A program made the position numbers and the translations under genes. A DNA stretch of 64,000 nt from Antedon mediterranea (taxonomy: Eukaryota; Echinodermata; Crinoidea; Comatulida; Antedonidae): NCBI RefSeq assembly GCF_964355755.1, contig NC_092677.1, positions 8,499,001-8,563,000 of the forward strand, in the 5' to 3' direction. A model generated the notes under the pieces. The model searched no databases and was not told the DNA's origin. It saw only the letters and a program-made list of their open reading frames with translations. This document shows, piece by piece, positions 52,901 to 62,107 of the stretch. The stretch's first letter is position 1. Every line of letters starts with the position of its first letter.

Positions 52901-55900
52901 ATGTATGGTGGGTATATCAATATTAGTATCATCATGTTATGAACTTGTTTGGCTTCTTTCATATATGTATATTGTTGCTTAATTGGATGTTTCTAACTTT
53001 GTTTTAATAATTTTTCATATTACTTTGACTTTGACGCATTTTAAGACTTAACTAAAGCTAGATGTTCTTTGGTTAAATCCTATTAATTCAAGATTCTTTT
53101 CTCCCGAAGAGGACAATCAACAATATTTAGGCCTACAAACAAAGATTACAAGCAATATACTAGCACATATTCTTGAAAAAATTATATTATGATGATATTA
53201 GTACTTCTTATTTTAAGTAGAAGATATTAAAAAATAATATTGCAAATGTTTTTAAAGAAACTTTCTCTTTTTTGATTTTCATTGACATTGATTATGATAC
53301 TATAATAGCCATATTTATTATTGTTAGTAAGACTATAATTATATTCTTCAATATTGTATAGTTTTTAAAAGATTACAAATATTATTTCAATATGTTGACA
53401 TTGATAATAACGTATTTTAAATGTAGTTGCGAGCATGGACTTTGTCTATTGGTTATTCAATGGCGTTTGGTGGGCTGTTCCTAAAAACGTGGCGGGTGTA
53501 TCTAATATTTCGTAAACTGAAGATAAAAAAGAAGGTAATTAGACTTAATTATATTTTTATTTTAATTGTTTTGTAATGTATGATTCCGCTGTATGTTTTT
53601 TTTTACCATCTATTAGGCCTACATAATTTTACTATTGTTAATTTATTATTTGTTATGATGTTATTATAATTGTTCGTATAATTTGACGTCAAGTACAATA
53701 GTTTAAATAATGAAACACGACTTTATTGTGTTCATTAATGAGTTGACATCATTAATTACATTTGTGTAATTAAGGCATATCATGTATATCATTTTTCTAT
53801 TGTTATCAATTTGTTTTATGTCTCTATGTAGTAGTCAAAGGTAACAATTTAAATAATGAAACACGAATTCATTTTGACTATTGAGTTCTGTAATTTTTTA
53901 TCGTTACAAAATAAAATGCAATTGTAATTTCAAACATTATTGATTGTAGGCATACAGTTAATAGATAATATTGCATTCGCATGGAAGAAATATCGGATTT
54001 TATTAAACGTGCTTTATAATCAAAATTAAGTGTGTTTTTATATTAAATTATTTTACAGCTTCAAAAAGTTTTCAAAATACAGGAGAACCGATATTAAATA
54101 TAGATAACTTTGTGACCCAATTTAGAGTAACCCTTTTTTAAAGGTTTTTTCCCGAACATACCATTGGTTTACAGTTTTTCGCGTTTCCTTGTAAAGTGTC
54201 CCTTGCGGAGAGGTTACTGTATACCAATACCGATACCATTTTTTTAATCGTATTAGATTACAACGTCAGGCCTATTTCGTGAAATAACAAAAAATGGTTA
54301 AAACATTTTTTTTTCCACTTAAGCAATTTTCTATCTTTTTTAATTAAGCAAAAGATTGGTACCTTTCCATGAGTTGACGTTAGCCGCACAGAACGGACCC
54401 GACCCCTTATATTGATTGCCACAAATGTAACATGGTGTTTTACTTGTTATTCTCTATTAGATTGTTCAAGACTGGCATTTATTCGGATTGCTTACGATTC
54501 TTCTTCTAATAGACCTTATTTATCTGTTTGTTTGGTCAATGATCAATCCATTTTTTAAGGAAACCAAGACGTTTCCGCCTGAGGTAAGACAACCTGAAAT
54601 AAATGTCCACCCACTTAATTGATTATAAAATCATCTCCATTAGTGCCATAGGCCTAAACCTGAAAGATTAAACAAAAACATAAAAGAACAATGTGGTCAA
54701 TCAGAGACCTATTGCGAAAGACATTAGGCCGGATAGCCATCTTCATTTTGATTCTTGAGTTCGTATACCTGTTTTTGTATTTACTTTAATTTCAGATTAA
54801 TTCACCACGAATTCAACATCAAACTCCAATTAGGAGGACTATATGAGAAAACATATAAACACATGCTTGTATCGTAGGGTATCGTGTAATTAATTAGGCC
54901 TTTCTGCCACGAGAAAGCGTACCATGACCTAGCTAGGACTTTCCCTATGATTACAAAATGTCCACTTAGGGCCTATTTATGTGCTTTTAAAATTAATCCG
55001 AATATTAATTCTAATGTACTGAGAGTTTCAATCTCATATGACGTTAGTAATTATTAGGGTGTTAATGGACTTGTTTTGATTTTAATTAGGGCCTACACAC
55101 TCACTAGATTTTCAGATTAAAAAGGTGGAGATTTGACAAAAATTGTATTCATCAGTTATTATAGAAATTAGGCTTAGCACTCAAAATAATTAAATAGTTG
55201 AAGTAATACAGTACTTAAATTAGTGTCTGTAACTGTATTCTAATGCTCATTTTTTTGCTGTTGCAATTATCTTAGCTTGAAAATTACGACGCCGAGATTT
55301 TGTATATAGGCCAATTAAGGCAAATTTAACTCTAATTATACTAGTTAGTATATATACAGTAGGTTATTTTTAATGAGCGATAATCACGATTACAATATGC
55401 TACGTTAAAACAGTTATGTAACGGTGCACTAATAGGACATTTCTGCACTGAGATTCTTTTCTTCTTCGTCTAAACGCCGCTCCGCCGACGAGAGTCTTCT
55501 GGCTGGTTCCCTATCGGCCGCTCTGCTTATTTCTGCGGTGAAGTTTCAAAGCGTTCTGTCAGAGGCTATGTTCTTTATATAATAATTATATTCAAAATTA
55601 CAATGCACAGTTGTATAAAAAGTACCGCAACTTGGTTTCACAATCACAATAGTTTCAAAAGCAATAGGCCTACACTAAATAGTTTCAAAATTACTGCCAT
55701 TGGGTTACCGTGATATTCCACCCGTTTCCCAGTGCTGTAACTCCACATACAGTACTATCTATTTCCTAAGGCTAAGAATATTTAATAATACAGCATCCCA
55801 TTTATCTCGCATGTGGTGCCTGTGTATCATGTAAAGTTGGTTAAGGGTTAGGTTACTAAATACATGTGAAACGTGTAATATTGTATTACCAAATATTCCT

Positions 55901-58900
55901 AATGATACTTCGGAAATATAAACAGTACCGAGGATCGGCTCAATATTCTCAGAATTCTCACAAAGCAGTTACAGTTTAAAATCCACCAAATATTACGGCA
56001 CTTGAATAAATACCTATTGTTTCTATCAAATATATATTTAGATTGTTAATCAGGACCTGATTTTACTAAAAAAGAAGGATTCGTGCGACTGCAAACAACT
56101 TGTCCAATGGACCGTTGTATTATACGTTTATAAAGGACTGATCATGCTATATGGTGCAAAACTTGCTTGGGAAACAAGGTACGATAAACGTGTATTATTA
56201 TTAACACAAATTCAATAGTTACAAAATGACTTTTAATAGAACCTTCGACCTTGTGTTTATATGCTGAGTACGGTAGACCATAGTTGATTTTGAAATATGA
56301 AAATGAAGAACAAACGAATGAGTTTAATTAGTAGCCACCCTCTCAGTTATAACACTGTTCTTCAAAAAAGAAAATAATTATAAGGCTAACCATGGACCTA
56401 TAATATCTCCATGCTAAAACAATAAAACTCTTAAATATGGAGTAGACGCCTAAAATGAGATAGAAATAGGTCTTTGATTTTCTTGACACAGATACCATCT
56501 TCCTGAACAGGTGTATTTACATTGAAGAATTAATGTTAGGTGGCGAACTTGAAAACTACGTCATTAATGATTAACTATTAAGAATGATGGTTTTATTTCT
56601 TTCGATGTCATCATTTACAAAATGTTTATTCAATATTATTTTTTTTATGTTATATTATAAGTTAATAACATATCTGAGAAGGAGAGTAAATAACTCGCTT
56701 ATGATTGTTATTCTTGAAAAGCCATTTTTTTTTGAGAAATTAAGCAAAATATAAATTTATAATACACCTAATACAATTACCGAGTTAATATTTACTTTCG
56801 TAGATGATTGTAAAATCAAAATTACAATCATTCACGTAAGTTGAAGTTCTTTAATGTAGAAAAATAATAAAAACCTTCAAATGTAAATGTTTTGCTTTTT
56901 TAAACAGAAAAGTATCGATGCAGGAATTAAATGACTCAAAATATATCGGTCTGTCGATATATAACGTTGCTATCATCGTCTCCATCGCAGTGCCTCTTAC
57001 ATACGTTTTAGAAGACGAACCTGAAGTTGTGTATAGTCTTGTAGCGGTCGCTATTCTGTATACTACGACTTGTACAATGTGTCTTGTGTTTGTTCCAAAA
57101 GTAAGTACCGCACTCGAGTTGCAAACAACAGTACGTACTCAAACGCGCTCAAAAAAGGGACTTTACTCGAGCGAGTTCTATAAGTATCGTACCCGAGAGA
57201 TTTCCAAAAGTGAGTACTCGACGGAGTTCTACAAGTAAGTTCCGAGCGAGTTCTAAAGTAATTACCGTGCTCGACAGAGTTCCAAAACTAAGTAGGCCTG
57301 CGTACTCGAGCGAGTTCCAAAAGAGAGTAGGCCTACCATGCGAGCAAGTTTCAAAAGAAAAGTTCCAAAAGTAAGTACCGTACTCGAGCGAGTTTTAAAC
57401 TATTATTACCGTCCTTTCATTGCAGATAATAGTTCTTCGAGGTACGGAATCAGACACTGAAGTAACTGTAACCACGTTCAATCGTAGTAGAGCTGTTGCC
57501 CCGGAGACATTTACAGTTAGCATAGAAGAAAGGGTAAAACAAAAGGAACATGAGCTACAGAAACTACGTAGAGATATGATGATGGTAAGAAAACAGCCGC
57601 TATCCCTCTCTCCCACCTACTTCCCTCCCCTCCCCTCCCTCTCTCTCTCCACCTACTTCCCTCCCCTCCCCTCTCTCTCTCCACCCCGTCTCTCTATACT
57701 CTCAAGCAATGTGGTTTTCTAATTCAATTCTATTGATATAATAAAGTACACCTTTCTTTTGGTAGGGCCTATTGGCCATCAATGAATAAAATGCCAGTCT
57801 GTATAGGCCTACTGCGCAATAGTACTCAGGCACCTTTGAGATCTAACCCCCTGTTCTCGAATGCATGTCTCCTCAAGGGTCGTTGGTTTCACTTGAAAGT
57901 GTCCTCCTATAGTTTGTTGGCATGTCTTGTTATTCTGGTCGTACTTTCAATCTGTGATGTTTTGTTATTGTCAAATCATAATTGTTATTTACTACAGCAG
58001 AAATTGCAATTACTATTCCTAAAAACGTAAACACAAGCTTTCAGCTACTTGGTTAAATTAAAAGTGTATTTAAAAAGGTGTTGATCTGATCTTGCAGCAA
58101 GACGGTTCCAATAATTGATTGTGTGTTGACGTCATCAGCGTACAGACGAATACGTCCAATTGCTACATCTTTTATATAATGTTTAGTTTTTAGAATAATT
58201 TCTAATAAAACGCACGCACCTCATTCGATTTCAAATGATTTCTATTGTACTTGGCATGATTAAAAAGTGTTGTTCTTTAACCGGTCGCCTATTTTCATAT
58301 CAATCAACCGAATGCCAAATTTAAAAAACGTTAAGATTACGTAAGCTTATCACTTGATGAAAGAATTCCTACTAAAGCTTCACATTAGAAAGCAAATCTG
58401 TAACGTAAGAAAATACTCTTCTATCAATTCTACGTACCCATCTTACGAAAAGTTGAAGCAAAAATAGTGTTCGGTAACCACTTATGACGAACAGTGTAAT
58501 GTTATTATGGCACATTGCGTCGATACGTGACGTCTGCGTCCTTACTTATGTTGAGTCCTAGTGGGAATCATAGAGTATGTTAACGGTGGTAGGAGGAGGG
58601 GGAAAATCAACATTTACTGGCCATCGGAACAGTGTACAGTACTTAAGTCCCATTGTTGCATGTTTATAGCGCACATTTCATATGGCATATATGATAATGT
58701 ATTGTTTTCTTTTATACCAATTGTGGTTTTCTAAATCATAAATGTTACTAGATCATTATGTAATATGGTATTCAGTGTCATTTGATTATTATGGATCGTC
58801 TGAATTTTTAAATAGTGAAAAGTAAAACAAACATAGGCCTAATAATTGTACGAAAAAAAACCGCAAAATCTCCGCTAGGCCTATATTGACATGATAATCA

Positions 58901-59224
58901 TACATAAATTTATAAAAAAAAAGTTTCAGTATTTTTAAGTTCAACATTCAGTAGATACGGTACTTGGACTTAATGAGGTAAATAATTTGTTTCGAAAATC
59001 TTAGCAAAATTTAGGCTACTTTATTTAATCAACGCCAATGCACACCATATTCAACGGTATAGATGAAAATATGTTTGCTTTTTTTTGTTCGACAGCAAAA
59101 GGAATTCACGGACATTGTTCACCGTCCTGTTTTGATTAAATGTGATGCTGACGTACCATCAGTGAGCAACATAAACACATCTTCAGCAAACACATCTCCA
59201 GCTCCCAGCAATGTCATTATATAA
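37924..59224 (+). CDS. GABA-B receptor-like class C GPCR
   Basis: Seventeen exons: 37924-38169, 40555-40692, 44756-44926, 48757-48864, 49415-49480, 50066-50257, 50569-50814, 51555-51618, 51963-52043, 52308-52455, 52775-52907, 53427-53534, 54461-54583, 56054-56178, 56908-57100, 57426-57584, 59096-59224. All have GT/AG ends and phases join to 809 residues. Signal peptide about 1-25; venus-flytrap domain about 33-430 with VGALYSLGGGW, YAYDGLW and YVWIIESWLDPGWW; no Cys-rich linker, as in GABA-B receptors. Seven helices run from about 455 to 710 (NIKNRKRKLIRLSSPNVNN, FGLDQN, LKTWRVYLIF, LNDSKYIGLSIYN, CLVFVPK). A short coiled coil (about 747-775) and a Ser/Asn tail end the protein. The membrane part is closest to GABBR2; the N-terminal lobe mixes GABBR1 and GABBR2 features, so I assign no subunit symbol. 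GABA-B receptors act as heterodimers coupling to Gi/o. Confidence 0.93.
40195..40653 (+). repeat. 229-bp tandem duplication covering most of receptor exon 2
   Basis: Two apparently identical units, offset exactly 229 bases, each with the last ~130 bases of intron 1 and the first 99 bases of exon 2. Only the second unit runs on into the exon end and its donor at 40693. Confidence 0.93.
40326..40424 (+). pseudogene. Truncated duplicate of receptor exon 2
   Basis: Has the acceptor and the first 33 codons of exon 2 (CSLGHGLKGVIEL...), then breaks into intron sequence. It has no donor at the break. If read through, the frame ends RLFV-stop within six codons. The intact exon follows at 40555-40692. 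Confidence 0.88.
40796..40936. mobile_element. MITE family M1, copy 6 (receptor intron 2)
   Basis: AAGCTTATTATAGTTCCCAC at the left and GTAGGAATATCAAGCT at the right, with GTTGACCAACCACAAGCGA and TTGGGATTGGTCAAA inside. Diverged. The minisatellite at 40,937 begins at its right edge. Confidence 0.7.
40937..41600. repeat. Minisatellite in receptor intron 2
   Basis: About 660 bp built of two alternating unit types: AACTACTCCGATAGGTCTAA-CTACC (25 bp) and AACTACTCCAATATAATAGG-TATAACTACG (30 bp). The mixed order, with runs of the short unit at both ends, indicates unequal exchange. Not coding. Confidence 0.93.
41673..41834. mobile_element. GC-rich MITE with 23-bp inverted ends
   Basis: CTTTCACACCTGTTCCGGCA at the left is exactly matched, inverted, at the right (TGCCGGAACAGGTGTGAAAG). 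The inside is also palindromic (CGTTTTCAC/GTGAAAACG). No clear target duplication. Confidence 0.85.
41838..41930. repeat. Dispersed ~90-bp direct repeat, unit 1
   Basis: CTTGAGCTAAGAG(C/A)AAATAACG, then ATCATATGACTTGAAT and ATTGACTATA, are shared with 42,917-43,000. Non-coding, in receptor intron 2. Confidence 0.75.
42917..43000. repeat. Dispersed ~90-bp direct repeat, unit 2
   Basis: Second copy of the 41,838-41,930 sequence, same orientation. The surrounding intron (43,000-43,990) shows no gene. Confidence 0.75.
43996..44150. mobile_element. MITE family M3, copy 1 (receptor intron 2)
   Basis: Outer ends AACGCTCTGTC/ACAGGGCTT and inner inverted repeats GTGTGATGTGCCC/GGGCACATCACAC. The same architecture and inner sequence recur at 60,617-60,761. 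Confidence 0.75.
45207..48240. mobile_element. 3.0-kb foldback element in receptor intron 3
   Basis: Starts TACTCTAGTAGCTAGATCAA and ends with its complement. Arms of about 1.1 kb (45,207-46,275 and 47,117-48,240) match in inverse order, including GGTTTAGGGTGGTCAAACAA, CAACCACTGGTCACA and GGTAACATGTATAATCAA. Each arm is itself made of two related ~300-bp blocks (TGACCTTTGACC, CAGGGCAT motifs). The spacer holds a retroelement tail at 47,300-47,360. No transposase frame seen. Confidence 0.85.
47300..47370 (+). mobile_element. LINE/SINE-type 3' tail inside foldback spacer
   Basis: TGTACAGCGCTTTGGTCACT then TGGAAAAGCGCTATATAAAT and an (AAATT)n run: a standard marine-invertebrate retroelement 3' end, same sense as the receptor gene. 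Confidence 0.65.
49965..50042. mobile_element. MITE family M2, truncated copy (receptor intron 5)
   Basis: CAAAGTCTGATTTAAATAAT through ACAATACATCTTTAA matches the right end of the element at 26,583-26,908. It ends about 20 bases before the exon 6 acceptor. Confidence 0.7.
50830..51125. repeat. GAT-rich microsatellite patches (receptor intron 7)
   Basis: (GAT)n runs begin within 20 bases of the exon 7 donor and recur around 51,030-51,125. No coding signal. Confidence 0.8.
57093..57400 (+). repeat. Minisatellite containing the exon 15 splice donor
   Basis: The exon/intron junction GTTCCAAAA/GTAAGTACCG is echoed by CCAAAAGTGAGTACTCG (57,205), TTCCAAAACTAAGTAGG (57,276), TTCCAAAAGAGAGTAGG (57,317) and an exact TTCCAAAAGTAAGTACCG (57,362). 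CTCGAGCGAGTT blocks alternate with them. Confidence 0.85.
57595..57695 (+). repeat. Polypyrimidine tract after receptor exon 16
   Basis: About 100 bases of CTCTCTCCC/CCACCTACTTCCCTCCCCTC in two near-identical halves, starting 12 bases past the exon 16 donor. Confidence 0.85.
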
Positions 59225-59380
59225 ACGGACGAATAGACTCTACTTGAATGTTGTCGCAAAATTCAACCTCTTCCTACTACTAATCAGTGTTATACTGTAT
59301 AAATCTGGTAAAAATGTTTAACGGTGCTTTATGATTTTATTTGTAATGTTTAAACGACCATAAACTACTCATATATCTGA

Positions 59381-59490
59381 AGCTTAGTTCACATTAGAGA
59401 CGCCAACATTAAGGGCTTGTGATTTGACCAATCACACGCGATGAGTTATTTATTGGTCAATCTTGCGTTTTCCTAGTGGGAACCAAGTTT
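59381..59490. mobile_element. MITE family M1, copy 7 (shortened)
   Basis: AAGCTTAGTTCACATTAGAG at the left and CTAGTGGGAACCAAGTTT at the right, with TTGACCAATCACACGCGAT and TTGGTCAATC inside. A further weak trace is at 58,505-58,570 (GCGTCCTTACTTATG, CTAGTGGGAATCA). Confidence 0.7.
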
Positions 59491-60084
59491 AATTGTTTGA
59501 TGTGATTACAGTTTGTTTCGTATGTTCAGGTCTTATGTCGGAACATTATATGTATAACGTTGTCTTGAATTGATTTTGACAGTGCCGTATAATTCGACGG
59601 CAAACATGCACTCAGGAATACATAGAGCCCGTGTAGCTGTTCCTACTCACAAACATTAGCGATAACGCAACACCCTTGAAACCAACTTACCCGGGTAAAT
59701 AAATCAGCCTGAACGGGGCCCATACGTACGTATACCTACTAAAAAACAATACATCTCTTTACGAGACAAAAACTGATGACCATAATTGTACCTAAAAAGT
59801 ACAGTTTCCAAATTAAAATAAAACGAAAGGATAATAGGTCTACTGTAGCCTATATACAGTATAATATTTCTTATGCAACGAAAAATTACCTTAACGATAT
59901 TAGTGCCTCGCATATCAGCAGTGTTTATCTATTTTAGTGAAAAAATTGAATATAACTATCTATTGCAACTGTCGTTTTTGTTTCACATGTAATTGTAAAG
60001 GTCATTATTTATGGAGTGGTATTTTTTTTTCCGAGAGTGGGACGGGGGTGGGGGAGACAAATATATCTTGAAGCTCAAAGTTCC

Positions 60085-60232
60085 AACTAAAATCCATGGC
60101 AATGACGTACACGCAGACGCAAGTACATTCCAACCAATTACAATGATTCAAATGATCCGTTGCTGGTGATTGGTCAATTTATTACTAGCGTGGTAGTACG
60201 TCCTTGCGTTGCATTTTAGTGGAAACGAAGCT
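60085..60232. mobile_element. MITE family M1, copy 8
   Basis: The right end ACGTCCTTGCGTTGCATTTT-AGTGG-AAACGAAGCTTT and the inner GGTGATTGGTCAATTT are typical. The left end is eroded. Confidence 0.75.
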
Positions 60233-60342
60233 TTAGTTTGTGCACGTGACAACCCTCATAAGGTACTGTTTTTGTATGTGTGAACCAATGTGTCTTATCT
60301 TGTGACGATTTGTGTGACCATATATGGTAAAATAAGATGGTT

Positions 60343-60431
60343 TTATACCTAATACAGGTGGTGTTATACCTAATACAGGTGGTGTTATACCTAATACAGG
60401 TGGTGTTATACCTAATACAGGCGGTGTTATA
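60343..60431. repeat. 21-bp tandem repeat, four units
   Basis: TTATACCTAATACAGGTGG recurs exactly every 21 bases (60,348; 60,369; 60,390; 60,411), almost without change. Confidence 0.95.
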
Positions 60432-60616
60432 ATGTAAAAATAAATATAATGTAATAAATATAAATTTATAATGTTAAGTTAAATAAAACAGTTTAAAAAC
60501 AATATATGTAGTGTGAATTTATTTATTTACACATTAAAAATATTTACATTTAGTGGCTGAAATGTTGGAGATTCAACTACAGTAATTGGATTTTGCATAC
60601 AATTGCTATCAGAACT

Positions 60617-60761
60617 AAGCTCTGTCTTGACTACCAAACTAGTTTAACAAAAAACTGTGATGTGCCCAAATATGGTAGTGATATATCATGTTGTCATGTC
60701 CATATTATATGGGCACACCACGTTTTTTTGCACATAAAGTTTAATATTGTGGACAGAGCTT
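60617..60761. mobile_element. MITE family M3, copy 2
   Basis: AAGCTCTGTC/GACAGAGCTT ends with inner TGTGATGTGCCC/GGGCACACCACG repeats, as in the element at 43,996. It ends about 35 bases beyond the TMEM218 stop codon. Confidence 0.78.
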
Positions 60762-60796
60762 TAGTTGTCAATTGTTCATTTGATATAAAATCTTGC

Positions 60797-61861
60797 TTAA
60801 AACCTTCTAGTCTTTAGAGGCTTCGCAAGAATTCTCTCAGTCCAGTGTAGTGAGAACATGATACCAAGACATGCTAATGCAAAAATACCCATGATGCACT
60901 GGAGAACCAAACGCCCCCAGAAATTCTGGTCAGTTACCTGAAGAAAAAAATGAAAAGTATAATTGTTACATTTTTAACTTACTCAAGTAATTTACAGTGA
61001 TCACTCCACACGCAAAAATTCAACAAATAGAAAGTTGTTGTTGTTTCAAAGCGTCAGCAACGGACATCGCTCAAGAACTTTATTTTTTATTTATTCGGTA
61101 TAAAATAAATCACAACAATCCCAGCGGGCAAACCTGTGATTTACAAACATAAGACAAAAAAGAACACAACAAAATAGCAAGTAAGCAATCTTAATTACAT
61201 ATGAACGAGAGAAAAAAAAAAAAATTAAAAATACACTGTTAAATATATGTTTAAAGCAACGGAAATGGCTATCGGCACGGTCAACCGTGTGTGTGATTTA
61301 TTATAGTGTATCGGCACAGTTGGCTATGGATTACGGTTCCACTGCTCGGGTCAATTGATGGTCTTTATTTACCTTTATTTCTTCTGGTTCCGGTATAGCT
61401 GGCAGTTTTGGCCATAAAATAAGTGTGACTGTTAAAAAGGCTGCTAAAATGAATATCCCTGCTGCTGCATTTCTGAAACAATATATATAAATATTTATAA
61501 AATAGGAATTAAAATTACATTTCCGAACCATTAAACAGATTTCAAATCGATTAAAAAAAATAGATGTTTGTATCTTGTTTTTAGTATATAATATTTAGTC
61601 AGATATTATCGGATTTTGGTAAAAAAATGAATCAGTAGGCCTGCAGGCATCCGGATGTTTCTTGGGTGTTTTGAAGCTGGTAGGAAGGCCGGGTGGTGGA
61701 AGAATTTCAACCCACCTCTGCCCAACACAATTACATGGATGAAACATGCTTTGTACTTACTGCAAGGATGTTCTTGCACATAGGATGCATGAAAATATGG
61801 CTAAGGCCCATACAAATGCAAGGATAAACAGGCCGACACCAACACCCAATATTAAAGCCAT
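60797..61861 (-). CDS. TMEM218: Transmembrane protein 218 homolog
   Basis: Three exons on the minus strand: 61861-61761, 61472-61373 and 60937-60797. GT/AG ends and phases (2, 0) join to 113 residues; human TMEM218 has 115. Start MALILGVGVGLFILAFVWAL gives the first helix, NAAAGIFILAAFLTVTLILW the second and LVLQCIMGIFALACLGIMF the third. The diagnostic spacing after the PAIPEPEEIKVTDQNFWGR loop and the C-terminal ERILAKPL (human PIYAKPL) support the family. TMEM218 is a ciliary transition-zone membrane protein linked to Joubert-type disease. A possible 5'-UTR intron acceptor lies near 61,925, and minus-strand AATAAA signals near 60,520. Its neighbour RSPH1 is also ciliary, probably by chance. 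Confidence 0.92.
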
Positions 61862-62099
61862 ATTATCAGCTACCCAATATAGCCTAGGCTAGGCTATTGG
61901 AGTCATATTCACACAGGTAATCTGAAACCAAACAAATTTAAATATTAAACAGTTTTTTTATTTATATTTGTTTTTATTTACACACCAAAGAAACAAAACA
62001 AAGTAATTAATGATGCATGCAATATCATAATAAATATATTTTTTAATTTTAGGCCTAGTTAGGGCCTAGAAGTTTTCTTTAAAAAATATAGCTATACTA
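61862..62099. other. TMEM218 upstream region
   Basis: Contains the putative 5'-UTR exon edge and AT-rich DNA with AGGCCTA words. The promoter should lie here or beyond the transposon, but no motif is clear. Confidence 0.4.
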
Positions 62100-62107
62100 C
62101 TTACTAG

